From: Bog-473 sp036268485
Lineage (GTDB): Bacteria; Actinomycetota; Acidimicrobiia; Acidimicrobiales; RAAP-2
DNA: 64,000 nt
Direction: 5' to 3'
NCBI GenBank assembly: GCA_036268485.1
Contig: DATAUC010000042.1
Span: 1-64,000 of the forward strand
Part shown: in pieces, positions 43,216-51,906 of the stretch
How positions within the stretch are numbered: position 1 is the first letter of the stretch
Layout of the letters: every line of letters starts with the position of its first letter
Notes under the pieces: generated by a model
What the model saw: the letters and a program-made list of their open reading frames with translations, nothing else
The model's database searches: none
Told to the model about the DNA's origin: nothing
Program-made: the position numbers and the translations under genes

Positions 43216-44043
43216 ATGGCTAGCCGGAGACGCTCCCACTCGCCGAATGGAGGGCGCTGTAAACCAAAGAGGCCTCTCGTACGTGGACAGACTGTGGAAT
43301 ACCGTCGGACCCGTACAGCGACATGGTCGAGCCGAATCATGCTCGCAGTCGTCCTGGCAATGAGCATCCAGGTCTTGATGCCGGAACTCGCTGCGGGCTC
43401 CGCCACGCCTCGGTCCATCGCCCACTTTGTTTCCCTGGCCACGGCTGGTGCATCCGGACGCTTTGATGAGGTGTACCACGTTGAAGGCCCAAGCCAAGGG
43501 ACGATTGAGATTGCACAGATTGTCCCGGAACGAGGTTTTAATGCCGGCTCGGGAAAGTGGTCATTTCTCTATCTGACCAAATCCGGGATTTCTTCCCAAT
43601 GGATACAAATGGGATCGAAGTCTTGGGATTGTTGGCACAAGGCCGAGGTCACAACTTGGACCTGCAGCGGTCCGGGTCGGTTTCATGAATCGAACGGGTT
43701 TATACAGTCGGTCGAGCCCTTTCTCCCAGGGCTGGTGATCGGTGAGGTCACCGACCTCAATCAGGCGAGCCAGGCCAAGCCGGATCCGGTGAAGCACATC
43801 AAATTCTTCGGAACAGAGAGTGCCTCCTTCGGGCCGTTGCGGTGCGTGAAGGTCGATGCGACCGGATTCGGCCTGGTCACATCTTGTCTCGACCACAGAG
43901 GTGTACTCGTCACGCAGGAGGGTGGTTCCTACTGGACCAAAATCTCACTCCTCAAGTACGGATCGAGAGTTCCCGACGGTGCCTTTGAGTTGAAGGGCGT
44001 CAGCACGTCTTCGGGTCAAACCTTCTCGGGTATTCCGAGTTGA
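43216..44043 (+). CDS. Exported protein of unknown function, divergent from PadR
   Basis: A 275-residue protein: Arg-rich N-terminus, hydrophobic helix at about residues 42-60 (IMLAVVLAMSIQVLMPELA), then an external domain. It contains FHESNGFIQSVEPFLPGLVIGEVTDL and a pair of Cys-containing segments (WDCWHK, WTCSGPG), probably a disulfide-stabilised beta fold. I do not recognise the family. GTG 43294 or ATG 43339 could be the true start, which would shorten the cytosolic tail; ATG 43216 sits right after the PadR operator. It may be under PadR control. Confidence 0.6.
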   Translation: MASRRRSHSPNGGRCKPKRPLVRGQTVEYRRTRTATWSSRIMLAVVLAMSIQVLMPELAAGSATPRSIAHFVSLATAGASGRFDEVYHVEGPSQGTIEIAQIVPERGFNAGSGKWSFLYLTKSGISSQWIQMGSKSWDCWHKAEVTTWTCSGPGRFHESNGFIQSVEPFLPGLVIGEVTDLNQASQAKPDPVKHIKFFGTESASFGPLRCVKVDATGFGLVTSCLDHRGVLVTQEGGSYWTKISLLKYGSRVPDGAFELKGVSTSSGQTFSGIPS

Positions 44044-44101
44044 CGGTTGTTGGGACTGGGCGGACGCCGGAATGCCCCAACGCCTCGAGCTGCTGATTTG
44101 C

Positions 44102-44449
44102 TCACGGAAGTCCTGCAATCATTTCGATGAGTTCGTCGCGTCGATAACCCTCATGATGGGCAAATTCGATCAACTCACGAACCCTATGGAGGACAGCACC
44201 TCTTTCCCGGGTGCCCGTGACCGTGATGCCACGACCTCTGGTGAATTCCACCAAGCCTTCGTCGCGAAGCAGGTGCATTGCACGAAGCACCGTGTTCTTG
44301 TTTACGCCGAGGATTGATGCAAGGTCTTTGGCAAGCGGAAGACGATCGCCTGGTGCGGCCTCGCCTTCTGAGATCGCCCGACGTACCTCGGCAGCGACCT
44401 GATCATGGAGGAGAATCGCACCATTTCGATCGACGTTGACAGACAGCAT
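44102..44449 (-). CDS. GntR-family regulator, YtrA-like (module 2)
   Basis: A 115-residue paralogue of the regulator at 7468: LLHDQVAAEVRRAISEGEAAPGDRLPLAKDLASILGVNKNTVLRAMHLLRDEGLVEFTRGRGITV is near-identical in pattern. Same short YtrA-type tail. ATG 44449 aligns best with the other copy; an ATG at 44461 is also open. It is divergent from an NHL-repeat protein gene with an operator-like palindrome between, repeating the layout of the first module. Confidence 0.88.
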   Translation of the reverse strand: MLSVNVDRNGAILLHDQVAAEVRRAISEGEAAPGDRLPLAKDLASILGVNKNTVLRAMHLLRDEGLVEFTRGRGITVTGTRERGAVLHRVRELIEFAHHEGYRRDELIEMIAGLP

Positions 44450-44458
44450 GGTCCTAGT

Positions 44459-44473
44459 CATAGTAGCTCTATG
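44459..44473. promoter_or_regulatory. Operator candidate in module 2
   Basis: CATAG-TAGCT-CTATG, a perfect 5-base inverted repeat. The 14-mer ATAGTAGCTCTATG (44460-44473) differs from the module 1 sequence TTAGTAGCACTATG at two positions. Confidence 0.6.
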
Positions 44474-44496
44474 CGAATCAAAGGGCCAGGTCTTTT

Positions 44497-45621
44497 GTGA
44501 CCATCACGCGGCCATCCGAGCGATCTCTCCCAGTGGATGACCACGTCGAAGTCCTCTTCAAGGAGGCCCGACGCCGGCGCCACCAACGATGGTTCGTCGG
44601 CGTATCCGTTGTTGTAGCCGCCGCCATGGCGATATTTGTGATCGTCCAGGGTGGAACGAAGCAGTCCGGCAATCGTTTGCCTGCAAAGGCAGCAGGACAT
44701 TCCGGAGCAGTCGTGGCGCCGGGCGCCGCGCTTGACCGCCCGCAAGCCATGGCAATTTCGGCTGATGGGAATGTGCTGATTTCTAATGAGGGGTCAAACC
44801 AAGTCCTCGAACGCCTGCCTAGCGGGAGGCTCGATTCTGTGGCTGGCAACGGCCACGTCGGATTTAGTGGGGATGGGGGACCAGCAGACGCTGCCGCACT
44901 CGATGACCCACAGGGCATCGCCGTCTCGTCGGGCGGCACGATCTACGTGGCCGACACTGGCAACAATCGAATCCGAGTCATAGCGCTGAGTGGAATAATC
45001 TCAACGCTTGCTCAACTCGGAAATCCGTCGGCGGTTGCCGTAGGCCCATCGCATCTGCTCTACGTGACGGACTCGGCTGGACTTCAGTCGGTCAGCGGCA
45101 ACGGCGCAATCGCTACCATCATTCCAGCTACGACCACAAGAAATGGCGAAATAACTGATCAACTATCGGTCGATGGAACGTCGTTTGCATTTTTCCCAAA
45201 CGCTGTCGCCGTTGCACCATCCGGTGCCATCTACGTCGCCAACTCCTCACCGAAACTCCTCTTGGAAGACTTAGATGGAGTCATAAGCCTCATTGGGCAA
45301 ACCCCTGTGCTCGATGGCGGAACCTATGTGACGCCGGCGGGACTGGCGGTAGCTCCAGATGGCAGTGTCTACGTCGGTGACTACGGATACTTCTCGATTG
45401 ACCAAGTGACCGGTACCTCGCTCAAGCGCGTCTTCACCTTTCAACGTCAATCCGTGCCAGGACTCAATGGGTTCAGGCCATCGGGGATCGCGGTCGGCCA
45501 TGACGGCAAGATATTTGCGGATACCGATGGGGTAAATGGTGGGTCGAACCGACCGGCCGTTATACGTATCGTGTCGCGAGGTCGGATCGAACTTCTGGAC
45601 GTCGGCCGAGTAGTTCATTGA
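44497..45621 (+). CDS. Membrane-anchored NHL-repeat protein
   Basis: A 374-residue protein from GTG 44497. Cytosolic basic segment (KEARRRRHQRWF), a transmembrane helix about residues 32-50, then an external domain with NHL blades: PQAMAISADGNVLISNEGSNQVLE, DDPQGIAVSSGGTIYVADTGNNRIRV, PSAVAVGPSHLLYVTDS and PAGLAVAPDGSVYVGDYG. NHL propellers bind ligands or proteins. It parallels the propeller protein at 7845 in topology, basic juxtamembrane residues and divergent GntR partner, though the propeller type differs. Confidence 0.85.
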   Translation: MTITRPSERSLPVDDHVEVLFKEARRRRHQRWFVGVSVVVAAAMAIFVIVQGGTKQSGNRLPAKAAGHSGAVVAPGAALDRPQAMAISADGNVLISNEGSNQVLERLPSGRLDSVAGNGHVGFSGDGGPADAAALDDPQGIAVSSGGTIYVADTGNNRIRVIALSGIISTLAQLGNPSAVAVGPSHLLYVTDSAGLQSVSGNGAIATIIPATTTRNGEITDQLSVDGTSFAFFPNAVAVAPSGAIYVANSSPKLLLEDLDGVISLIGQTPVLDGGTYVTPAGLAVAPDGSVYVGDYGYFSIDQVTGTSLKRVFTFQRQSVPGLNGFRPSGIAVGHDGKIFADTDGVNGGSNRPAVIRIVSRGRIELLDVGRVVH

Positions 45622-45692
45622 AGCCCTAGCCCTTTGGCTTCTGGTTTCGTTGCAGAGTCCGTGGGGCGAATTATTTGGCAGACTTCTGGGCC

Positions 45693-46130
45693 ATGGCCAG
45701 CCAATCCGCTCGTTGCTTCAGGTACCTGGTGGCACTTACTTTGGTCGGTCTGTTTTTCCTGTCCATTGTCTCCTCGGGGGCGAGTGGTGCAATTCCGACC
45801 TCGACCACGGCACCGGGGTCATACGACAGTTCCTGCGAGAAGACTGCTCAATCGCAGATCCAGTTGGATCAGTGTGCCCAATCGGAGTTGAAGCAGGTGC
45901 AAACCCAGCTGACCACACTGCTCACCGAGGACTCCGCTCAGTTCGGCAAGAGGACGGTCAACAAGGTTCAAGGCCGATGGCGGCAGTTCCGTGATGCAGA
46001 GTGCGACTTGGAAGCCAAGCCCTATCGGCACGGCACCATCGTTCCCCTCATCATCGGGGAATGCGAGATTCAGCTGACGGTACAGCGAACGCAGTCGCTG
46101 TCTGCATATCTACGGTCAAGACCCCACTGA
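45693..46130 (+). CDS. LprI-like (lysozyme inhibitor LprI N-terminal domain) secreted protein
   Basis: A 145-residue protein with a signal peptide (FRYLVALTLVGLFFLSIVSSG). The mature part has SYDSSCEKTAQSQIQLDQCAQSELKQVQTQL and a later GRWRQFRDAECDLEA ... IGECEIQLTVQRTQSL, the DUF1311/LprI pattern of paired cysteines in helices. LprI of Mycobacterium inhibits lysozyme, but most members are uncharacterised. ATG 45693 is used; a TTG 18 bases upstream opens the same frame. It precedes the sigma factor gene by about 100 bases. Confidence 0.82.
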   Translation: MASQSARCFRYLVALTLVGLFFLSIVSSGASGAIPTSTTAPGSYDSSCEKTAQSQIQLDQCAQSELKQVQTQLTTLLTEDSAQFGKRTVNKVQGRWRQFRDAECDLEAKPYRHGTIVPLIIGECEIQLTVQRTQSLSAYLRSRPH

Positions 46131-46231
46131 CCGCGAGCCCATTTTCAGGCGCCCACTCGGGCGAGAGACCCGATTTCAAAGATACGCGCAACCAATCGCC
46201 TGTCCCAGGCGTCAATTGGAGTGTGTACCCA

Positions 46232-46708
46232 GTGGACGAGCCAGCGGTAGCGATTCAGGGGAAGTCGTCCTTTGTCGAGTTCTACCAGTCTGAATACGTG
46301 TGGGCAGTACGTCTTGTTTGGGGACTTCAAGGGAGCAGCAGCTCGTCCGAAGACTTCGTTCAAGAGGCATTTCTTCGTGTCTATCGGCGTTTCGAAGACC
46401 TTGAAATTCCCCGTGGTTTCTTGCGGGTCACACTCGTCAACCTTTGGCGGGATGCTCAACGCAAAGGTTTCTGTGAGAGACGGAAACTGCAACTCGTTGG
46501 TACCCCCGATTCGATTTCCAATGAAACCCGGGAGCTGCTTGATGTCCTGGAACAACTTCCTTATCGCCAGCGCGCCACTCTCGTGCTGCGCTACTGGGCC
46601 GATTTCACTGAAGCAGACATTGCCGAAGCTCTGCAGTGCCGACCCGGGACGGTCAAGGCACTGGCTAGTCGAGGACTGCATCAACTTAGAAAGGCTTTGG
46701 AATCATGA
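46232..46708 (+). CDS. ECF-type RNA polymerase sigma factor (unit 1)
   Basis: A 158-residue sigma factor. Region 2: FVEFYQSEYVWAVRLVWGLQGSSSSSEDFVQEAFLRVYRRF. Region 4: DVLEQLPYRQRATLVLRYWADFTEADIAEALQCRPGTVKALASRGLHQLRKAL. GTG 46232 is chosen because TTGGAG lies 10 bases upstream; GTG 46223 is also possible. The next gene overlaps it by 4 bases (ATGA) and encodes a membrane protein, the usual sigma/anti-sigma arrangement. Confidence 0.88.
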   Translation: MDEPAVAIQGKSSFVEFYQSEYVWAVRLVWGLQGSSSSSEDFVQEAFLRVYRRFEDLEIPRGFLRVTLVNLWRDAQRKGFCERRKLQLVGTPDSISNETRELLDVLEQLPYRQRATLVLRYWADFTEADIAEALQCRPGTVKALASRGLHQLRKALES

Positions 46709-47538
46709 ATGATGCTGAAGTTATCTCTCGCCTGCGCAATGGACTTAATGAGGCGACGAGTCATCTGCTGATACCCAACCCCTCGGAGCCGGCATTCTTC
46801 CGCAACGGTGCACCGATCTCCATGGCTGAGGGTGCACAGCAGCGGTCGCCGATCCGAAGGCGAGCTGGGCATATCGTTCGTTCTCGACCGTGTACTGCCG
46901 TCTTGGTCGCGTTAGGGATCGTTGGCGCTGGAACGGGGGTCGCCGCTGCATCCGGCGCTTTCGACCAAGCCAGCCATCAAGTAGCCACTGCTTCCCTGAA
47001 AAAGGTGCTCGGGTTGCAGATCATCACGCGAGTCCCCGAGAGCATTCGCGGTTCCTTCAGTTCCAGCCAGGTGATCCTGCGAGCGACGGGTCGTGGACCT
47101 GGAGATGCGGTTATTACCGCATGGAGCTATTCCTACAAGTCAGCCTTTTGGTGCATAACCACCGCAATCGCCGTGCCGTCTCACAGGCCAACTCCGCTTG
47201 GAACCTCATGCGGCGGCACCACCGGAACGCCGTCATCGGTGACAGGTGAGCAGGGTTTGGTGTCATATGGGGTGTCTGGAATCAGATGGCATGCGCCAAC
47301 AGGGATCAACTATTTCATTGAGGTTGGCCAAGCGCCGGTGGGGGCGAGCCGAGTGCACCTCGCGCTTCAGCACGGACAGGAAGTGACTACATCGGTACGG
47401 AATCGCTGGTTTGTTGCAGCACTCCCGGCGGCCGCCACCTCGGATGGTGAACCACCCATCGAGTACTTCAACCGCAGTGGCCGTCTGATTGGCTCTGAAC
47501 GTGGCCCCGTCGGATCTCCGGATTCAGGGTCTGGCTAA
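46705..47538 (+). CDS. Membrane protein co-encoded with sigma unit 1 (anti-sigma-like)
   Basis: A 277-residue protein. Short cytosolic part (about 50 residues) MNDAEVISRLRNGLNEATSHL, one transmembrane helix at about residues 66-82 (AVLVALGIVGAGTGVAAAS), then an external domain of about 190 residues with strands such as AVITAWSYSYKSAFWCITTAI. The topology and ATGA overlap fit an anti-sigma factor, but the cytosolic part lacks the classic zinc-binding HxxxCxxC motif. The external domain resembles no family I recognise. Confidence 0.6.
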   Translation: MNDAEVISRLRNGLNEATSHLLIPNPSEPAFFRNGAPISMAEGAQQRSPIRRRAGHIVRSRPCTAVLVALGIVGAGTGVAAASGAFDQASHQVATASLKKVLGLQIITRVPESIRGSFSSSQVILRATGRGPGDAVITAWSYSYKSAFWCITTAIAVPSHRPTPLGTSCGGTTGTPSSVTGEQGLVSYGVSGIRWHAPTGINYFIEVGQAPVGASRVHLALQHGQEVTTSVRNRWFVAALPAAATSDGEPPIEYFNRSGRLIGSERGPVGSPDSGSG

Positions 47539-47707
47539 TTCGCCATCGCCCAGAGACCCTTGAACCCATGGGAGTGCCACGATTGTTCGAGACCTACGAC
47601 AACCTTTTGGGCTCATAGGGCGTGAGACTGGCAGGTGATGCGTGCACGATGCTGGAGGGAGGTGGCAGGTTCGACATGAAGAGGACTGCGCGCCGCCTAC
47701 ATCCTCA

Positions 47708-48211
47708 ATGACCATGGAGCCGTCACCCGGTTTCGAGATCGCCTTCAACGACCTGTACCGCCTGGCCCACCGGGTGGCGTACCGGATCCTGGGGGATCGG
47801 GGCGACGCCGAAGACGTGGCTCAGGAAGCCTTGTCCCGGGTCGCCGTCCGTTGGGCTCGCTTAGAAGACCGCCCCGAGGGCTGGGTGACCCGGGTCGCCT
47901 CAAACCTGGCCATTGACCGGATCCGTCGGCGCCGCCGTGCCCAACCGCTGATGACCGGACCGATGGGGGTGGTCGACCCGCTGCTGGGCGAGCGCGGCGA
48001 TCTGGTGGCCGCCCTGCGCCGGTTGCCTCGCCGGCAGCGCGAGGTGGTGGTGCTCCGATTTTTGGGGGACCTGACCGAGGTGCAGGTGGCGCTGGAGATG
48101 GGATGCTCGGTTGGTTCGGTCAAGAGCCACGGCGCCCGTGGCCTGGCCTCCCTGCGCCGTCATCTTTCCGAATCGGGTCCCGAGTCAGGTGAGCATGTTC
48201 GAGCATCTTGA
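47708..48211 (+). CDS. ECF-type RNA polymerase sigma factor (unit 2)
   Basis: A 167-residue sigma factor of SigE/SigM type. Region 2: FEIAFNDLYRLAHRVAYRILGDRGDAEDVAQEALSRVAVRW. Region 4: ALRRLPRRQREVVVLRFLGDLTEVQVALEMGCSVGSVKSHGARGLASLRR. Start ATG 47708 (ATG 47714 also possible). The following propeller gene overlaps its end by 17 bases (48195-48211), so translation is coupled. About 170 bases of spacer precede it. Confidence 0.9.
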   Translation: MTMEPSPGFEIAFNDLYRLAHRVAYRILGDRGDAEDVAQEALSRVAVRWARLEDRPEGWVTRVASNLAIDRIRRRRRAQPLMTGPMGVVDPLLGERGDLVAALRRLPRRQREVVVLRFLGDLTEVQVALEMGCSVGSVKSHGARGLASLRRHLSESGPESGEHVRAS

Positions 48212-49550
48212 CGATCCTGCTGACGTCTCGCCTGAGCCCGAAGCCCTCGCCCGTGTCATGCGACGGGCTACCGCCATCCGGCGGCGTCGCATGGGTGCGG
48301 CCGCGGCCGCGTGCGTCGTCCTCATCGGCGGTGCCACCGGATTCCTGGTCGCCCGTCCAGGTCCAGTCCACCTGTCGACCACCGAAACGGCTTTCCAGTT
48401 CAACTCCCTGCCGAGCCCGTTGCCCGTCGGCACCAGCGTCCCCACCACGGCGCTCGTCAATGTGGTCTTTTCCACCGCCGCGGATGGGTTCGGGTTGGCC
48501 GCCCACCAGGGCAAGGCGGTGTTGGCGGCCACCACCGACGGCGGCAACAGCTGGCAGGTCAAGGACCCCACGCTGCCGTCCGGCTACGGCCAGAACGCCG
48601 GCTACCCGGGCCAATTCGAGTTCATCGGCTCCACTGGCTATCTCTGGGGCGGAGCGACCGAGGCCGACGGGTACCAGCCTCTATGGATCACGAGTGACAA
48701 TGGCGCCTCCTGGCACGCCGCCTCTATCGGGCCGGTGGTCCACGATGTCAGCGCCATCGGCGCCAACGTCTGGGCCCTGACTTCGGACTGCGTGGTCAAG
48801 GCCGAGGCCGGAAACCCGATTGCTCCGTGCGCATTGGTGGTCGAGGAGTCCGACAACAATGGAGCAACGTGGATAAACGCCAGCGGGGGCGGGTTCGTCC
48901 AGTTCCCCGTCGCTCCGACCATTGATGAACACGCCGAGTTGGCCCGGATCACCCAGAGCCGGGCCTACGTGTTGGCTGCTCCCGGGTCCAGCCAACCAGG
49001 CCAGGACATCGGGCTCATCTACACCGCAGATGCTGGGGTGACCTGGCAGACCCGTCCGGTGCCGTGCGCCGGCGCCTTCGATCTCGGAGCCGAAATTGCA
49101 GCCTCCAGTACCGACGACCTCTGGTTGCTCTGCGGAAGCCAGCCTGATTCCGACTTGCAGTCCAAGGAGCTCTTTCGCTCGAGCGACGGAGGCTTGAGCT
49201 GGACGCTGACCGCCTCGGCCACCGGGGCCGCTACGCCTCCCCCTGCGGTCACCCAACCGAACTCCTTGCCTCTGGATGGGTACATCGCACCGTTGACCGT
49301 TGGTCACAAGAACCTGGCCGTGGCCAGCTCCACCACGGCATGGCTGTACCCATTCAGGGTGGCCATGGTCAAGACGGAGACGGGGGGTCGCACGTGGACC
49401 ACGGTCTCCGGCCTCGATACGGCGGGTTTCAGCAGCGGCGGCACCGGCAACGTGACCTTCATCAGCGCCAGCCAGGGTTGGATCTGCTCCTATGGCGTGG
49501 GTTTGTGGCACACCTCTGACGGAGTGCATTGGTTCCCGCTCGGTACCTGA
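48195..49550 (+). CDS. Membrane-anchored BNR/Ycf48-like propeller protein
   Basis: A 451-residue protein. Cytosolic helix DDPADVSPEPEALARVMRRATAIRRRR, transmembrane helix about residues 34-53, then BNR-type repeats: TTDGGNSWQV, TSDNGASWHA, YTADAGVTWQT, RSSDGGLSWTL, KTETGGRTWTT. The Asp-x-Gly-x-x-x-W aspartate-box loops are characteristic of sialidase/Ycf48-type propellers. It overlaps the sigma gene and is likely its membrane partner or anti-sigma-like regulator. ATG 48195; a GTG six bases earlier is possible. Confidence 0.8.
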   Translation: MFEHLDDPADVSPEPEALARVMRRATAIRRRRMGAAAAACVVLIGGATGFLVARPGPVHLSTTETAFQFNSLPSPLPVGTSVPTTALVNVVFSTAADGFGLAAHQGKAVLAATTDGGNSWQVKDPTLPSGYGQNAGYPGQFEFIGSTGYLWGGATEADGYQPLWITSDNGASWHAASIGPVVHDVSAIGANVWALTSDCVVKAEAGNPIAPCALVVEESDNNGATWINASGGGFVQFPVAPTIDEHAELARITQSRAYVLAAPGSSQPGQDIGLIYTADAGVTWQTRPVPCAGAFDLGAEIAASSTDDLWLLCGSQPDSDLQSKELFRSSDGGLSWTLTASATGAATPPPAVTQPNSLPLDGYIAPLTVGHKNLAVASSTTAWLYPFRVAMVKTETGGRTWTTVSGLDTAGFSSGGTGNVTFISASQGWICSYGVGLWHTSDGVHWFPLGT

Positions 49551-50629
49551 CCGGGCTTGCCGGACTCGTCGTCGCGTTCATCCTCGCAACAACGCTCCTC
49601 CTGCCCTCCATCGCCACGGCCTCGACTGCCGCGCCACCGAAGTGGCCTGGCCGGACCATCGCCATTTCAGGTGGCCACGTCTTTGTGGTGGCCGGCGGGA
49701 CCCGGGCGGTGTTTGCGCTCAGCCGCCCGCTTTCCTCGCCCAATCCGGCGGGCACTCTCACTCGCATTGACCCCACCGACCTACGTCATCGAACGATGCG
49801 CACTCCCATACCGGGCGCCGAGGGCCTGGTCCTGGCCGGTGGTTGGCTGTGGGTGGTGTCGGTTCGGACACCCGGTGCGGTCCGGTTGTATCGCATCGAT
49901 CCCAACACGTTGAAGGTCGTCGGCACCTCGGCGCTTCCCGGAGCGGTGTCCGGTATCGACGTTGAAGCCGCCGAGACAGCGGCGACCGGTGGGCCGCTGT
50001 GGGTCTCGGTCGGATTGCGGCTCTACGCCCTCAATCCGAAAAACGGCCGCCTGCTTCACAGCGCAACGTTGCCCTTCAGTATGGAGAGCCTCAGCGAGAA
50101 TCCGCTCGGGACGCTCCTCTACGCCTCGGGTCGTCCCGAGTCGGTCGCGCTGGATCAGCCAACGTTGGTGGTCGACCAGTTGAATGCGTCCAGCGGCGCC
50201 GTCCTGGCCACCTGGTCCACCGAGTTCGCCGTTGGTGGGGGCTCGGTCTCGGCCACGTCTGCCGGGGTATGGGTCTCGGCCCGGAGCGGCAATGCCGGGA
50301 GCAGCAGCCTGCTGCTGGCCGACACGCTGCAGTCGGTGTCGTCGCCCACACCCTTTCCGGTGGACAGCCCCCTCGAGCGGGCGACCGGCCTCGGTGGCCA
50401 GACTCCCTACGAGTCCATCGGGGGCGTGCAGGGTGAGGTCAGCAACCACGTCCTCTGGCTCTCGGCGTCGTCCTACCTGGCCTGCACCGATCCGGACAGC
50501 CAAGCCGTGCGCGCCTACGAGCTGACTCCTGCCGACGAAGGGACGGTGCTCTCGGTCGGGCGACGGCTCTACCTCGCCCGCGCCCATGGTCTCAGTGTGA
50601 TTCGGTCTCCGGCCGCGTGTTTCCGGTGA
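49529..50629 (+). CDS. Exported propeller-like protein
   Basis: A 366-residue protein opened by TTG 49529, overlapping the previous gene by 22 bases. Signal or anchor sequence LAGLVVAFILATTLLLPSIATAS, then repeats such as GGHVFVVAGGTRAVFALS, GLVLAGGWLWVVSVRTPGAVRLYRIDP and GPLWVSVGLRLYALNPKNGRLL with 'LW-V' blade-like spacing. This resembles a YVTN/PQQ-type beta-propeller. No catalytic motif. Start codon uncertain. Confidence 0.65.
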   Translation: MVPARYLTGLAGLVVAFILATTLLLPSIATASTAAPPKWPGRTIAISGGHVFVVAGGTRAVFALSRPLSSPNPAGTLTRIDPTDLRHRTMRTPIPGAEGLVLAGGWLWVVSVRTPGAVRLYRIDPNTLKVVGTSALPGAVSGIDVEAAETAATGGPLWVSVGLRLYALNPKNGRLLHSATLPFSMESLSENPLGTLLYASGRPESVALDQPTLVVDQLNASSGAVLATWSTEFAVGGGSVSATSAGVWVSARSGNAGSSSLLLADTLQSVSSPTPFPVDSPLERATGLGGQTPYESIGGVQGEVSNHVLWLSASSYLACTDPDSQAVRAYELTPADEGTVLSVGRRLYLARAHGLSVIRSPAACFR

Positions 50630-50668
50630 CGGGGACAACCATTGCGGCCTTCCCGGCGTGATCCCTAT

Positions 50669-51886
50669 GTGAAGCGCACACGGCTCGTCGGACTCACCCT
50701 GGTTGTTCTGCTTTTGACATCCTGTTCGGCCACCGTGGTGCATCACGGGCAGGCCGACCCATCGACAAACCTTCCCCGCGGTTCTGTCACCACCACGCCG
50801 TCTCGCGTGGGTCCGCTCACCACAACGACCACCACCCAGCCTTCAGCAACACAGACCGACGACCTGACCTGGGTCAGCCCCACCCGTGGCTGGGCCCTGA
50901 CCTCAACGTGTCCTTCGGCGGCCTGCACCGCCGTCTTGTCCACCACCGATGGCGGCTCAATTTGGACTCCAATCGGCTCGATTGCCGCCTCCGCCGGCGC
51001 CTGTGACACCGGGTGCGACCCCAACGGGCCCCAGGTGACGCATATCCGCTTCGCCAACGATCTCGATGGGTACGCCTATGACCCCAATTTGTTCGTGACC
51101 ACCGATGGCGGGGTGTCGTGGCATCAGGTGCCAGGGCCCATGGTGGCCGCCTTGGAGCCGGCCGGCAGCGATGTCATCCGCATCTCCTACACCCAGACCG
51201 GTTGCCCGGGACCCTGCGACCTGACCGTGCAGGAAGCGTCGGCCGGTTCGGCCGCCTGGCGGCTTCTGAAGGCGCCCTTCCAGGCCGATTCGGTCCAACT
51301 GGTCCGGCAAGGGGTGGACGACATCTACGTGGCCGGCTTCGCCAACCCCGCCGGCGGTGCCGACGACGCTCATGCCACGCTGTGGCTGTCCGCTAACGGT
51401 GGAGCCAGCTGGACCGAGCGAGCGGACCCCTGCGTGCAGGTCGGCCAAGACGAGTACGACCTGGCGGCTCTGGCCGCCGCCCCGTCGTCGGTGGTCACCG
51501 GCCTCTGCGTTGACCGGGGCGGCCAGCATTCGTATGTGGCCGTCTCTACTGACGGCGGGGCCGAATTCACCGGAGAGCAGATCATGCCGGGCTCCGACTT
51601 CTTCCGTAGCATCGCCGTCACCAACGCCTCTGCCATCTTCCTGAGCGGGTACACGACCGGTCCGAACGCCACGTCCCGATTCCTCCTCTGGGCCAGCCAG
51701 GACGGCGGCCAAGACTGGAAGCAGGTGGCCTCCGAGTCTGGTTCGCCCAGCGACCAGTATCCGCTGTCCGGATTCTTGGGCTTCGAAAACGCTTCGGTGG
51801 GCCGTTGGTGCCCGGGAGGCAACGCCCTCTGGAACACCACCGATGGCGGGAGTAGCTGGATCGTCCAACCGCTCTACCCGACGTAA
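50669..51886 (+). CDS. Lipoprotein with BNR/Ycf48-like repeats
   Basis: A 405-residue protein from GTG 50669. Signal with lipobox LTSC (RLVGLTLVVLLLTSCSA; lipidated Cys near residue 19), then a Thr-rich linker and BNR-type repeats: STTDGGSIWTP, VTTDGGVSWHQ, LSANGGASWTE, VSTDGGAEFTG, ASQDGGQDWKQ, NTTDGGSSWIV. Several Cys pairs (CPSAAC, CDTGC, CPGPC) probably make disulfides. The TTG at 50642 opens the same frame. It is the third exported propeller protein in this run and probably part of the sigma-linked cluster. Confidence 0.82.
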   Translation: MKRTRLVGLTLVVLLLTSCSATVVHHGQADPSTNLPRGSVTTTPSRVGPLTTTTTTQPSATQTDDLTWVSPTRGWALTSTCPSAACTAVLSTTDGGSIWTPIGSIAASAGACDTGCDPNGPQVTHIRFANDLDGYAYDPNLFVTTDGGVSWHQVPGPMVAALEPAGSDVIRISYTQTGCPGPCDLTVQEASAGSAAWRLLKAPFQADSVQLVRQGVDDIYVAGFANPAGGADDAHATLWLSANGGASWTERADPCVQVGQDEYDLAALAAAPSSVVTGLCVDRGGQHSYVAVSTDGGAEFTGEQIMPGSDFFRSIAVTNASAIFLSGYTTGPNATSRFLLWASQDGGQDWKQVASESGSPSDQYPLSGFLGFENASVGRWCPGGNALWNTTDGGSSWIVQPLYPT

Positions 51887-51906
51887 CCGGAGGTACCGTC
51901 ACTCTG

